A DNA stretch of 64,000 nt from Streptomyces dioscori (GCF_003024195.1 NZ_KZ679039.1:186001-250000), one strand, 5' to 3'; positions 1 to 11,807 are shown, numbered from the stretch's first letter. Notes: generated from the letters alone by a model not told the origin. Numbers and translations: made by a program.

Positions 1-13
1 CCTCCCCCCCTTC

Positions 14-215
14 AAGCCAAAAGATTGCGCAGTTCCCCGCGCCCCTTGGGGTGGCTGCGCCCGGCTGTGATGTGCGGGTTGTGTGTGGCCGGCCGCGCAG
101 TTCCCCGCGCCCCTTAGGGGCTCGGCTGCGCCTTCGCCCCCTCGGGCCCCCAGGGGCGCGGGGAACGGCGCAATCTTTTGGCTTTGGCTTTTAAGGGGCG
201 CGGGGAACGGCGCGG
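14..215. repeat. Cluster of four dispersed GC-rich elements, inverted pairs
   Basis: The first 356 bases hold no convincing gene. Copies of the dispersed element lie at about 25-47 and 95-120 (reverse orientation) and at about 152-175 and 193-213 (forward). The forward core reads AGGGGCGCGGGGAAC then KGCGC. The first and third copies also share an outer arm (AAAAGATTGCGC against GCGCAATCTTTT), so bases 14-47 and 152-187 form one long imperfect inverted repeat. The rest, about 215-340, is C-rich sequence with no recognisable site apart from the start region of the next gene. Confidence 0.8.
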
Positions 216-356
216 CCGGCCCCCACCCACCCGCACCCACCCACGCGGCGGAGCCACCCCTTCCAGCCCTGGCCCCCTGCCAAGGGACCCGCGCGGTACC
301 TTCTTGCCGCGGCCGGCCGATGCGCGCGGGCGTACGACGATGAGGGAGTGTCAAGC

Positions 357-3581
<3,225 letters not shown>

Positions 3582-3690
3582 GGGCCGGGGCGGCGAAGTG
3601 ATCACGAGTTCGCAAAACATTCACCAGCCGTACAACCATTCGCCTCCGCCCTGAATCTGATCACCTGAGTCAACAGACTCTCGATCACTC

Positions 3691-3723
3691 GGGCCCCGAC
3701 GTGGTGACCTACCGTCGGGGCCC
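3691..3723 (+). terminator. Terminator-like hairpin just upstream of the secreted-protein gene
   Basis: GGGCCCCGACG (3691-3701) and CGTCGGGGCCC (3713-3723) are perfect 11-base arms around an 11-base loop, followed by CCTTTCTC. This resembles an intrinsic terminator for the gene ending at 3581. Its right arm ends only 21 bases before the ATG at 3745, so it may instead lie in that gene's leader and act as an attenuator or stability element. Confidence 0.7.
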
Positions 3724-3744
3724 CTTTCTCCATCAGGGGATTGC

Positions 3745-4674
3745 ATGCGTATACGTGCCACCGTGGCCGCCGTCACCGGCGCCCTGGCTCTTTCCGCCTT
3801 CGCCGTGCCCGCCGCGCAGGCGGACGGTTCGGCGATCTCGCGCGAGGACACCGCGAAGGTGCTCGACGCCGCCCACGCCGCTGCCGCCAAGTCCGGCTCC
3901 CGTGCCGCCGCGGCGGCGGCCGACGCGCCGTACGCGCTCGACGTGAGCATCTCCAATGTGAAGATCAACAGTGGCAAGGCCATCGTGGCCGGCACCACCA
4001 AGCAGGTCACCGTCCCGACGACGTTCACGCTGACGCACGGCGCCGACGTCGACGTCACCGCCGCCGACTTCCTCGTCGACGTCGAGATCTACAAGGGTTC
4101 CTACGCGGAGCCGGACAACATCCTGTTCGGCGACACGTGGCCGACCTGCAGGGTGGTCACCACCACCACCGCCTCCTGCACGGGCACCATCGACGCGCGC
4201 CCGGGTGAGGGCGAGCTGTGGAACACCGACGCCGGTGCGTGGTCGGCGAACGCCTACGCGGTCGCCTTCAACGGCGAGGACCCGTCCTCCGCCGACTTCG
4301 ACCTCACCAAGGTCGGCTACGCCGAGCAGGCCAAGGTCGGCAGCACGAAGCTGCAGCGGTACTCCAGGCTGACCGTGAACGCGTCGCCGGAGCCCGTGAA
4401 GAAGGGCAAGACCATCACGGTCACGGGTGCGCTGACGCGGGCGAACTGGGAGACGAACAAGTACGCGGGGTACACCGTGCAGTCGGTGAAGCTCCAGTTC
4501 AAGAAGAAGGGCACGTCCACGTACGTGGACGTCAAGACCGTCAAGTCCGGGACCAAGGGTGCGCTGAAGACCACGGTCAAGGCCGCGTCCGACGGGTACT
4601 TCCGGTACAACTTCGCGGGTACGTCGACCACTCCGGCGGTCAAGGCCGCGGGCGACTTCGTGGACGTGAAGTAA
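3745..4674 (+). CDS. Secreted protein of unknown function
   Basis: A 309-residue protein with a clear Sec signal peptide: MRIR, a hydrophobic core, then a likely cut after AAQA near residue 26. It is therefore exported. The mature part begins with an Ala-rich helical stretch (about 30-60) followed by two beta-rich regions. The C-terminal region, from about residue 205, reads like an immunoglobulin-type fold, with LTVNASPEPVKKGKTITVTG and alternating hydrophobic strands. It contains a Cys pair (about residues 133 and 141). No catalytic motif is visible. The start is set by AGGGG just upstream of the ATG. I do not recognise a named family; it resembles the hypothetical exported proteins common in Streptomyces. 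Confidence 0.75.
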   Translation: MRIRATVAAVTGALALSAFAVPAAQADGSAISREDTAKVLDAAHAAAAKSGSRAAAAAADAPYALDVSISNVKINSGKAIVAGTTKQVTVPTTFTLTHGADVDVTAADFLVDVEIYKGSYAEPDNILFGDTWPTCRVVTTTTASCTGTIDARPGEGELWNTDAGAWSANAYAVAFNGEDPSSADFDLTKVGYAEQAKVGSTKLQRYSRLTVNASPEPVKKGKTITVTGALTRANWETNKYAGYTVQSVKLQFKKKGTSTYVDVKTVKSGTKGALKTTVKAASDGYFRYNFAGTSTTPAVKAAGDFVDVK

Positions 4675-4730
4675 CCTTCCGCTCCACTTCCGCGACACGG
4701 GGTCGTACGTCATCTGCGGCCACGTCGTGG

Positions 4731-4822
4731 CCGGCCGCGCAGTTCCCCGCGCCCCTAGGTACCTAGGGGCGCGGGGAACGGCGCAATCTTTTAGGGGCGC
4801 GGGGAACGGCGCGGCCAGCCCC
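4731..4822. repeat. Three dispersed elements, including a perfect 38-bp palindrome; probable bidirectional terminator
   Basis: Bases 4742-4760 (GTTCCCCGCGCCCCTAGGT) and 4761-4779 are exact reverse complements, a 38-bp perfect palindrome. Flanking GCGC pairs extend it to 24-base arms with one mismatch. A third copy follows at about 4792-4814. The block lies between two convergent genes (stops at 4674 and 4856), where a two-way terminator would be expected. Confidence 0.85.
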
Positions 4823-4855
4823 CACCGACCCGCACCCTTTTCTCGGTCCCCGCGG

Positions 4856-7279
4856 CTAGACGGGAAAGCGGCGGTCCACCCACTTCCACACCAGTTCCAG
4901 CGTGGCAGCGCCCACCACCGCCACCCCCACCGCGGTCCACGGCATGGTGGCCCCCACCAGCTTCAGCGCGAAGAACGACTGCAGCCACGGCACCACCAGC
5001 ACCAGCAGGAACCCGAGCCCCATCGCGGCCACGAGACCCACCCGCCACCACGTGTACGGCCGCGCCACGATCGCCAGTACCCACATCGACACCAGGAACA
5101 GCGTCAGCGTCGCCGCGCTGGTCTCCGCGTCCAGCGCCCCCTCACCGGTGTAGTGGTGCCGGGCGAGCAGATACGTCGTGAAGGTCGCCAGCCCCGCCAC
5201 CACCCCGCCCGGGATCGAGTACCGCATCACCCGGCGGACGAAGTGCGGCCTGGCCCGCTCCTTGTTGGGCGCGAGTGCGAGGAAAAAAGCCGGCACCCCG
5301 ATCGTCAGCGTCGACAGCAGCGTCAGGTGTCGCGGCAGGAACGGGTACTCCACCTGGCAGCACACCACCAGTACCGCCAGCAGTACCGAGTACACCGTCT
5401 TGACGAGGAACAGCGTGGCGACCCGCGTGATGTTCCCGATCACCCGGCGCCCCTCCGCGACCACCGAAGGCAGCGTCGCGAAGCTGTTGTTGAGCAGCAC
5501 GATCTGGGCGACCGCCTTCGTGGCCTCGGACCCCGAGCCCATGGCGACACCGATGTCGGCGTCCTTGAGGGCGAGCACGTCGTTCACGCCGTCGCCGGTC
5601 ATCGCCACGGTGTGCCCGCGCGACTGGAGCGCGCCCACCATGTCCCGCTTCTGCTGCGGCGTGACCCGCCCGAACACCGAGCCACGGTCCAGCGCCTCGG
5701 CCATCTCCTCCCGCTCGGTGGGCAGCCGGCGCGCGTCGACCGTGGCGGCGGCGCCGGGCAGACCGAGCTTGGCGGCGACCGCGCCGACGGACACGGCGTT
5801 GTCGCCGGAGATCACCTTGGCGCGTACGTCCTGCTCGTCGAAGTACCGCAGGGTGTCCGCCGCGTCGGGCCGCAGCCGCTGCTCCAGGACGACGAGCGCG
5901 GCGGGCCGTGCGCCCTCCTGGACCCGCGGGTCGTCGAGTTCCCGGACGGCACGGGCGAGCAGCAGGACCCGTAGCCCCTGCTCGTTGAGCTGTTCCGTCT
6001 CGGCGAGTACGGGGTCGGCGTCGGCGAGGAGCACGTCCGGGGCGCCCAGCAGCCACGTACTCGACTGGCCGTCACCGTCACCCTCCACGAACGAGGCTCC
6101 GCTGTACTTGCGCGCGGAGGAGAAGGGCAGCGCGCCCGCGCGGCGCCGGTCCCCGCTGTCCGGGTAGGCGTCGATGATCGCCTGGAGGGAGGCGTTCGGG
6201 CGGGGGTCGGACGCGCCGAAGGCACCCAGCACCTCGCGTACGTACGCCTCGTCGCCCTCCAGGTCGCCCAGGGGGCGCAGCTCGGTGACGTCCATGCCGC
6301 CCTCGGTGAGCGTGCCCGTCTTGTCGAGGCAGACCGTGTCGACGCGGGCGAGGCCCTCGATGGCCGGGAGTTCCTGCACGAGGCACTGTTTGCGGCCGAG
6401 CCGGACGACGCCTATGGCGAAGGCGACCGAGGTGAGCAGGACCAGGCCTTCGGGAACCATGGGCACGATGCCGCCGACGGCGCGCGCGATGGAGTCCTTG
6501 AAGTCGTTGTCCTTGCTGACGAGTTGCGTGATGGCGAGGCCGACGGCGGCCGGGATCAGCATCCAGGTCACGTACTTGAGGATCGTGGAGATACCGGTAC
6601 GCAGTTCGGAGTGGACGAGGGTGAAACGGCTCGCCTCCTCGGCGAGTTGCGCCGCGTACGCCTCGCGGCCGACCTTCGTCGCGGTGAACGCGCCGCCGCC
6701 CGCGACCACGAAGCTGCCCGACATCACCTGGTCGCCGGGTTGTTTGACGACCGGGTCGGCCTCGCCGGTGAGCAGGGACTCGTCGATCTCCAGGCCGTCG
6801 GCCTCCGCGCACTCGCCGTCCACGACGATCTTGTCGCCGGGCCCGATCTCGATGAGATCGCCCAGCACGATCTCGGAGGTGCCGATGGGGGTGGCGGTGC
6901 CGTCCCTGCGGACGGTGGGGCGGGACTCGCCGATGACCGCGAGGGAGTCCAGGGTCTTCTTCGCGCGCAGTTCCTGGATGATGCCGATGCCGGTGTTCGC
7001 GAGGATCACATAGCCGAACAGGCTGTCCTGGAACGGGGCGACGACCAGCATGATCAGCCAGAGCACGCCGATGATGGCGTTGAACCGGGTGAAGACGTTG
7101 GCGCGGACGATGTCGGCGGTGGAGCGGCTGCTGCGTACGGGGACGTCGTTGACCTCGCCCCGGGCGACGCGGTCGGCGACCTCGGCGGCGGTCAGTCCCT
7201 TCGCGTTCGCGTTCGCGCCGGCGGGCAGCGGGACGGGGTGCACGGGGTCGAGTTCGGCGCCCGCGTCGATGTGCGTCAT
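4856..7279 (-). CDS. P-type cation-transporting ATPase, CtpE-like
   Basis: Integral membrane ATPase of 807 aa that would move a cation using the phospho-aspartate cycle. Visible motifs in order: two N-terminal membrane helices (about 65-105), the actuator loop TGEAD (171-175), the M4 signature VPEGL (about 276-280), the phosphorylation site DKTGT (Asp319), the hinge GDGVNDVLALKDADIG (about residue 545), and a C-terminal block of membrane helices. There is no CPC or SPC metal motif in M4, so a P1B heavy-metal pump is unlikely. The PEGL type and overall length resemble mycobacterial CtpE, a Ca2+ uptake ATPase. That substrate is an inference. It is transcribed away from the permease cluster and ends facing the secreted-protein gene. 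Confidence 0.9.
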   Translation of the reverse strand: MTHIDAGAELDPVHPVPLPAGANANAKGLTAAEVADRVARGEVNDVPVRSSRSTADIVRANVFTRFNAIIGVLWLIMLVVAPFQDSLFGYVILANTGIGIIQELRAKKTLDSLAVIGESRPTVRRDGTATPIGTSEIVLGDLIEIGPGDKIVVDGECAEADGLEIDESLLTGEADPVVKQPGDQVMSGSFVVAGGGAFTATKVGREAYAAQLAEEASRFTLVHSELRTGISTILKYVTWMLIPAAVGLAITQLVSKDNDFKDSIARAVGGIVPMVPEGLVLLTSVAFAIGVVRLGRKQCLVQELPAIEGLARVDTVCLDKTGTLTEGGMDVTELRPLGDLEGDEAYVREVLGAFGASDPRPNASLQAIIDAYPDSGDRRRAGALPFSSARKYSGASFVEGDGDGQSSTWLLGAPDVLLADADPVLAETEQLNEQGLRVLLLARAVRELDDPRVQEGARPAALVVLEQRLRPDAADTLRYFDEQDVRAKVISGDNAVSVGAVAAKLGLPGAAATVDARRLPTEREEMAEALDRGSVFGRVTPQQKRDMVGALQSRGHTVAMTGDGVNDVLALKDADIGVAMGSGSEATKAVAQIVLLNNSFATLPSVVAEGRRVIGNITRVATLFLVKTVYSVLLAVLVVCCQVEYPFLPRHLTLLSTLTIGVPAFFLALAPNKERARPHFVRRVMRYSIPGGVVAGLATFTTYLLARHHYTGEGALDAETSAATLTLFLVSMWVLAIVARPYTWWRVGLVAAMGLGFLLVLVVPWLQSFFALKLVGATMPWTAVGVAVVGAATLELVWKWVDRRFPV

Positions 7280-7420
7280 GTCTTCGACGGTACGGGGGGA
7301 TATGCGGGTTCACCCGGTGAGTGCGGGGAGATCCGACCAGGGGAGGAGGCGGGGTGCTGCCGTGGTAGTAGGCGGGCGCGCCGCCGACGGGGGGGGCGCC
7401 CGCCTCACACCGCCCAAAGA

Positions 7421-7491
7421 CTGCGCAGTTCCCCGCGCCCCTTGGGGGCCGGGGCGCAGCCCCGCTTTTAGGGGCGCGGGGAACTGCGCGG
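7421..7491. repeat. Inverted pair of dispersed GC-rich elements
   Basis: GCGCAGTTCCCCGCGCCCCT at 7423-7442 and its exact reverse complement at 7470-7489 form 20-base arms around a 27-base loop that itself contains GGGGCGCAGCCCC. It lies between two minus-strand genes, downstream of DUF2530 and upstream of the P-type ATPase, and could terminate the former. Confidence 0.85.
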
Positions 7492-7539
7492 GGCACCCCC
7501 ACCGGGCCGCACCCGATGTACGACCGGAAACGGCACCCC

Positions 7540-7788
7540 CTACGGGGCGGAGGCCCGTTTGATGGCGGCCTCTCGGCCCCGGACGTACCAGATGCCGATC
7601 AAGCCCAGCCCCGCCCCCGCCAGGCACGTCCACATCCACCACAGGTGCCCGTGGTCGTCGAGCCAGCCGTAGAACGGCAGCTGGACCAGGAAGAGGACGA
7701 ACCAGAGGATCGCACCGCCCGTGACGGTGGCCACCACAGGCCCCTCCAGCGGTTCCGGTGCCTCGTGTGTCGGTGTCCACTTCGCCAT
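7540..7788 (-). CDS. DUF2530-type small membrane protein
   Basis: An 82-residue protein with two predicted transmembrane helices: about 22-42 (GGAILWFVLFLVQLPFYGW) and about 48-68 (LWWMWTCLAGAGLGLIGIWY). The N-terminus is short and polar and the tail is basic (RGREAAIKR). Length, Trp content and spacing fit the actinobacterial DUF2530 family, whose function is unknown. The start ATG at 7788 is the natural one. It is divergent from the NCS2 permease gene and followed by an inverted repeat pair. Confidence 0.75.
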   Translation of the reverse strand: MAKWTPTHEAPEPLEGPVVATVTGGAILWFVLFLVQLPFYGWLDDHGHLWWMWTCLAGAGLGLIGIWYVRGREAAIKRASAP

Positions 7789-7942
7789 GGGGACAGCTTA
7801 CGAGGAGGGGGAGGGAGGACGGACGAGGGCAGCCGCCTCACCGATCTACGCGCGGAGATAGCGCCAAAGCCGTCATATGTTCATACTGAATCTGCCTGAC
7901 CATGGCCACTTTTGCTCGTACGAAACTCCAAAAAGGTCCTCG

Positions 7943-9394
7943 ATGCCCACCTCGGCCCCCGCCAAGGCTTCCGCGCCCGACGAGCCGGACCCCGCGTCCG
8001 CCCGCAGCGCCCTCGACCGCTACTTCAAGATCTCCGAGCGCGGCAGCACCCTGCCGCGCGAGATCCGCGGCGGTCTCGCCACCTTCTTCGCGATGGCCTA
8101 CATCATCGTGCTGAACCCGATCATCCTGGGCAGCGCGAAGGACATGTACGGGCACCAGCTCGACAACGGCCAGCTGGTCACCGCGACCGCGCTGACCGCC
8201 GCGTTCACCACGCTCCTGATGGGTGTCATCGGCAACGTACCGATCGCCCTCGCGGCCGGCCTCGGTGTGAACACCGTCGTCGCGCTCCAGCTGGCGCCCC
8301 GGATGTCCTGGCCGGACGCGATGGGCATGGTGGTGCTCGCGGGTCTCGTGGTGATGCTGCTCGTCGCCACGGGCTTGCGCGAGCGCGTCATGAACGCCGT
8401 ACCGCTCGGCCTGCGCAAGGGCATCGCGATCGGCATCGGCCTGTTCATCATGCTGATCGGCCTGGTCGACTCGGGCTTCGTCTCCCGTATCCCGGACGTC
8501 GCCCAGACGACCGTGCCGCTGCAGCTCGGCGGCACCGGCCATCTGAACGGCTGGCCCGTCCTGGTCTTCGTCCTCGGCACGCTCCTCACGCTCGCGCTGA
8601 TCGTGCGCAAGGTGCCGGGCGCGATCCTCATCTCGATCGTCACGATGACGGTCGTCGCCGTGGTGATCAACGCCGTGGCCAAGGTGCCCTCGTGGGGCCT
8701 GACCACGCCGAAGTGGCCGGGCAACCCGGTCGCGACCCCCGACTTCGGGCTCGTCGGCGAGGTCAGCCTCTTCGGCGGTTTCGGCAAGGTCGGCGTGCTC
8801 ACCGGCGTGCTGTTCGTCTTCACGGTCCTGCTGTCGTGCTTCTTCGACGCGATGGGCACGATCATGGGCATCGGCGACGAGGCGAAGCTGACCGACAAGG
8901 ACGGCAACATGCCGGGCATCAGCAAGGTGCTCTTCGTCGACGGCATCGCGGTCGCCGCGGGCGGCGCGACCTCCTCCTCCGCGACCACCTGCTTCGTGGA
9001 GTCCACGGCGGGTGTCGGCGAGGGCGCGCGCACCGGCTTCGCGAACGTGGTCACCGGCGCGCTGTTCGCCGTCGCCCTCTTCCTCACCCCGATCGCCACG
9101 ATGGTCCCGTCGCAGGCCGCCACCCCGGCGCTGCTCGCGGTCGGCTTCCTGATCCTGTCCGGCTCCATCCGGCAGATCGACTGGGCCGACCACACGATCG
9201 CGATCCCGGCGTTCGTGACGATGCTGATGATGCCGTTCACGTACTCGATCACGAACGGCATCGGCATGGGTTTCATCACGTTCGTCGTGCTGCGGCTGGC
9301 GGCCGGGCGCGGACGGGACGTGCCGGTCGCCATGTACGTGGTGTCGGCGGTCTTCGCCTTCTACTACCTGATGCCGGCGCTGGGCCTGACCTGA
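7943..9394 (+). CDS. NCS2 family purine permease (AzgA/GhxP-like)
   Basis: A 483-residue multi-helix transporter of the nucleobase:cation symporter-2 family, probably importing adenine, guanine or hypoxanthine with protons. After a polar N-terminus (about 40 aa) comes the conserved GLATFFAMAYIIVLNPIILG segment. Further hallmarks are ALAAGLGVNTVVA, GLRKGIAIGIGLFIMLIGL, the FFDAMGTIMGIG motif and the SSATTCFVESTAGVGEGARTG signature used by the AzgA branch. I chose ATG 7943 because AAAGG sits about six bases upstream; a longer reading frame opens at 7877 but lacks a ribosome site. The gene stands alone and is divergent from DUF2530. No purine riboswitch fold is visible upstream. Confidence 0.9.
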   Translation: MPTSAPAKASAPDEPDPASARSALDRYFKISERGSTLPREIRGGLATFFAMAYIIVLNPIILGSAKDMYGHQLDNGQLVTATALTAAFTTLLMGVIGNVPIALAAGLGVNTVVALQLAPRMSWPDAMGMVVLAGLVVMLLVATGLRERVMNAVPLGLRKGIAIGIGLFIMLIGLVDSGFVSRIPDVAQTTVPLQLGGTGHLNGWPVLVFVLGTLLTLALIVRKVPGAILISIVTMTVVAVVINAVAKVPSWGLTTPKWPGNPVATPDFGLVGEVSLFGGFGKVGVLTGVLFVFTVLLSCFFDAMGTIMGIGDEAKLTDKDGNMPGISKVLFVDGIAVAAGGATSSSATTCFVESTAGVGEGARTGFANVVTGALFAVALFLTPIATMVPSQAATPALLAVGFLILSGSIRQIDWADHTIAIPAFVTMLMMPFTYSITNGIGMGFITFVVLRLAAGRGRDVPVAMYVVSAVFAFYYLMPALGLT

Positions 9395-9423
9395 CCTGAC
9401 CTGACCGGGCCGCCGGGCCCGGG
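9384..9423. repeat. CTGAC short tandem repeat and small GC hairpin after the permease
   Basis: Four tandem units of ACCTG/CTGAC cover the permease stop codon. CGGGCC-GCCG-GGCCCG follows at about 9404-9419. The hairpin lies between convergent stops and may terminate one or both genes. Confidence 0.5.
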
Positions 9424-9425
9424 GC

Positions 9426-9608
9426 TCACGGAACCCCGTAGAACTTTTCCGTCTCCTCGACCGCGGTCCGGAACCGCTCGTCGAAGTCATCGCGAATGAG
9501 CGTCCGGACGACATAGTCCTGGACGCTCATTCCTCTTTTCGCCGCGTGCTGCCGGAGCCGGTCGAGCAGCTCCTCGTCTATCCGCAGGCTGAGCACTGTG
9601 GTCCCCAT
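9426..9608 (-). CDS. Ribbon-helix-helix DNA-binding protein
   Basis: A protein of about 60 residues beginning MGTTVLSLRIDEELLDRLRQ, a typical ribbon-helix-helix start: a beta strand followed by helices. The middle AAKRGMSVQDYVVRTLIRDDF completes the fold. Such proteins are small dimeric repressors or antitoxins. No toxin gene lies beside it, so a plain regulator is as likely as an orphan antitoxin. I prefer ATG 9608 because the domain starts there; an in-frame ATG at 9719 would add 37 poorly conserved-looking residues. Neither start has a clear ribosome site. It is divergent from the MarR gene and shares that short control region. Confidence 0.65.
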   Translation of the reverse strand: MGTTVLSLRIDEELLDRLRQHAAKRGMSVQDYVVRTLIRDDFDERFRTAVEETEKFYGVP

Positions 9609-9739
9609 GGGTACGAGGGTCGCGGCCGAGGCGTGTCGTGTGTCACTTTCCGCGCCCGTCTCACTCGTTCGGGTGAAGTAGGGGTTGATGTGGGCGTGAG
9701 TGGCCGGGCTCACGGTCATTCGTGGGGTGGCGCGGTGGT

Positions 9740-9769
9740 CTTTAGCTAGAGTAATGAGTTATTCTAAAG
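9740..9769. promoter_or_regulatory. Operator-like double dyad before marR (MFS locus)
   Basis: TAGAGTAA-TGAG-TTATTCTA at 9747-9766 is a dyad with seven of eight arm bases matching. Overlapping it, CTTTAG (9740-9745) and CTAAAG (9764-9769) are a perfect outer pair. The AT-rich block stands out from the surrounding GC-rich DNA and ends three bases before the ATG of the MarR gene. This fits an autoregulatory MarR site overlapping a short leader. Confidence 0.7.
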
Positions 9770-9772
9770 AAC

Positions 9773-10210
9773 ATGCCTGACCTCACCCATGGCGACGATG
9801 TTGCCGCCGTGAACTCCCTGCGCTCCGCCGTGATGCGTCTGTCGCGCCGACTCAAGCACCAGCGGGTCGACGAGTCGCTGAGCCCGACCGAGATGTCGGT
9901 CCTGGGCACCCTCGCCCGCTGCGGCACGGCCACGCCGGGCGAACTCGCCCGCAAGGAGCACGTGCAGCCGCCCTCGATGACCCGCATCGTGGCGCTGCTG
10001 GAGGCGAAGGGCCTGGTCCGCCTCGAAGCGCACCCGGACGACCGCCGCCAGAAGGTCGTCACGCAGACCGAGCGCGCGGAAGCCATGCTCGCGGAGAGCC
10101 GCACGAAGCGGAACGCGTGGCTGGCCTCCCTCGTCGACGGCCTCGACGAGGACGAGTGGGCCAAGCTCCGCGAGGCCGCTCCCGTCCTGGAGAAGCTCGC
10201 GCATCTGTAG
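9773..10210 (+). CDS. MarR family transcriptional regulator
   Basis: A 145-residue winged-helix regulator. The MarR core is clear: LSPTEMSVLGTLARCG (helices 2-3), the recognition helix VQPPSMTRIVALLEAKGLV (about 65-83), and the wing with the DDRRQKVV motif (about 90-97). Flanking helices at both ends would form the dimer interface. It lies 181 bases upstream of an MFS exporter gene in the same direction, the usual arrangement for a MarR repressor that responds to an efflux substrate. The dyad at 9740-9769 is the likely autoregulatory site. The ligand is unknown. The ATG at 9773 has only a weak purine stretch before it, so a very short leader is possible. Confidence 0.9.
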   Translation: MPDLTHGDDVAAVNSLRSAVMRLSRRLKHQRVDESLSPTEMSVLGTLARCGTATPGELARKEHVQPPSMTRIVALLEAKGLVRLEAHPDDRRQKVVTQTERAEAMLAESRTKRNAWLASLVDGLDEDEWAKLREAAPVLEKLAHL

Positions 10211-10289
10211 GCGGCAGCAAGCGCCCGTACCGGCAGCTGTCGGCACAGGCGCCGCGGCTGCGGGCCCCGGCAGACACCTGTGAGGCCAC

Positions 10290-10375
10290 ACGCACCACCA
10301 GCACCACCAGCACCTCAAGAACCACCAGCACGTCAAGAACCACCAGCACCACAAGAACCACCCGCACCACCACGC
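10290..10375 (+). repeat. 18-bp tandem repeat between marR and the MFS gene
   Basis: About four imperfect copies of an 18-base unit (CAC-TCAAGAACCACCAG type) fill the gap and end at the AAGGAGG ribosome site of the MFS gene. The unit is a multiple of three, but I see no gene in it. Confidence 0.75.
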
Positions 10376-10391
10376 AAGGAGGCGAACGCCG

Positions 10392-11741
10392 TTGAGTACG
10401 GGACCCGGAGCAGACTCCGCCCCCGCACCTGCCGCCCACGACACCCCGCACGCCCCCAAGACCCGCTCCTCGATGTTCAGCTCGCTGAAGATCAGGAACT
10501 ACCGGCTGTTCTTCACCGGCCAGGTCGTCTCGAACACCGGCACCTGGATGCAGCGCATCGCCCAGGACTGGCTGGTCCTCAGCCTCACCGGCTCGTCCGC
10601 CGCCGTCGGTTTCACCACGGCTCTGCAGTTCCTGCCGATGCTGCTCTTCGGCCTCTACGGCGGCGTCCTCGTCGACCGCCTGCCGAAGCGCCCCACGCTG
10701 CTCGCCACCCAGGCCGCGATGGGCCTCACCGGTATCGCCCTCGCCTTCCTGACCCTCACCGGACACGTCCAGGTCTGGCACGTCTACGTCGCCGCCTTCG
10801 CCGTCGGCCTCGCCACGGTGATCGACAACCCGGCCCGGCAGTCCTTCGTCGCCGAGATGGTCGGCCCCGGCCAGCTGCAGAACGCGGTCAGCCTCAATTC
10901 CGCCAACTTCCAGTCCGCCCGCCTGATCGGCCCCGCCGTCGCGGGCCTGCTGATCACCGGCGTGGGCACGGGCTGGGCGTTCCTGCTCAACGGCCTGTCC
11001 TTCGTCGCGCCCATCGCGGGCCTGCTCCTGATGCGCTCCAGCGAGCTGAACCAGGTCGAGCGCGCCCCGCGCGGCAAGGGCCAGCTCCGTGAGGGCCTTC
11101 GCTACGTCGCCGGCCGCCCCGAACTGATCTGGCCGATCGTCCTCGTCGGCTTCATCGGCACGTTCGGCTTCAACTTCCCCGTCTGGCTGTCGGCCTACGC
11201 CGACGACGTCTTCCACGGTGGCGCGGGCGCGTACAGCCTCTTCAACACGTTGATGGCCGTCGGTTCGGTCGCGGGCGCGCTGCTCGCCGCCCGGCGCGGC
11301 ACGGCGCGGCTGCGTGTGCTGATCGCCGCGGCCGTCGCCTTCGGAGTGCTGGAGGTGGTGGCTTCGCTGGCCCCGTCGTACTGGCTCTTCGCCGCCCTCA
11401 TGGTCCCCATCGGGATGGCCGGTCTGACCGTGAACGTCACGGCCAACACCGCCGTCCAGATGGGCACCGATCCGGCCATGCGCGGCCGTGTCATGGCGCT
11501 GTTCATGATGGTCTTCATGGGCGGTACGCCGCTGGGGGCGCCCGTGGTCGGCTGGATCACGGACGCGTACGGGCCCCGGGTGGGCTTCGCCATGGGCGGA
11601 GTCGTCTCGCTGCTCGCGGCGACGACCGTCGGTCTGGTCCTGGCGCGGGTGGGCGGCCTGCGTCTGTCGGTGGGCTGGCGCCACGGTCATCCGCGGGTGC
11701 GTTTCGTTCCGCGGGAGCGGGAGCTGGCTACGGCGGCGTAG
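10392..11741 (+). CDS. MFS drug exporter (EntS/MFS_3-like)
   Basis: A 449-residue major facilitator with about twelve membrane helices. The N-terminal SLKIRNYRLFFTGQVVSNTG and TGTWMQRIAQDWLVL segments are characteristic of the EntS/MFS_3 branch. GGVLVDRLPKRPTLL is the conserved loop 2-3 motif, and the C-terminal half contains MRGRVMALFMMVFMGGTPLG. It probably exports a small hydrophobic compound or antibiotic. The TTG start is supported by AAGGAGG at 10376-10382, nine bases upstream. It lies downstream of and collinear with a MarR regulator, suggesting substrate-controlled efflux. The actual substrate cannot be read from the sequence. Confidence 0.9.
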   Translation: MSTGPGADSAPAPAAHDTPHAPKTRSSMFSSLKIRNYRLFFTGQVVSNTGTWMQRIAQDWLVLSLTGSSAAVGFTTALQFLPMLLFGLYGGVLVDRLPKRPTLLATQAAMGLTGIALAFLTLTGHVQVWHVYVAAFAVGLATVIDNPARQSFVAEMVGPGQLQNAVSLNSANFQSARLIGPAVAGLLITGVGTGWAFLLNGLSFVAPIAGLLLMRSSELNQVERAPRGKGQLREGLRYVAGRPELIWPIVLVGFIGTFGFNFPVWLSAYADDVFHGGAGAYSLFNTLMAVGSVAGALLAARRGTARLRVLIAAAVAFGVLEVVASLAPSYWLFAALMVPIGMAGLTVNVTANTAVQMGTDPAMRGRVMALFMMVFMGGTPLGAPVVGWITDAYGPRVGFAMGGVVSLLAATTVGLVLARVGGLRLSVGWRHGHPRVRFVPRERELATAA

Positions 11742-11807
11742 CCCTCCCTTGTTGGATTCGGTCGGGTGGGCTCAGGTCCGCGGGTGTGGTGCGGGCCGGT
11801 GGGGGCC

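Noticed and set aside
7789..7942. Possible purine riboswitch before the NCS2 permease
   Set aside because: No purine aptamer core or conserved junction could be traced in this short stretch.
9609..9719. Longer start for the ribbon-helix-helix protein
   Set aside because: The added 37 residues do not look like part of the fold and no ribosome site precedes the upstream ATG, though it cannot be excluded.
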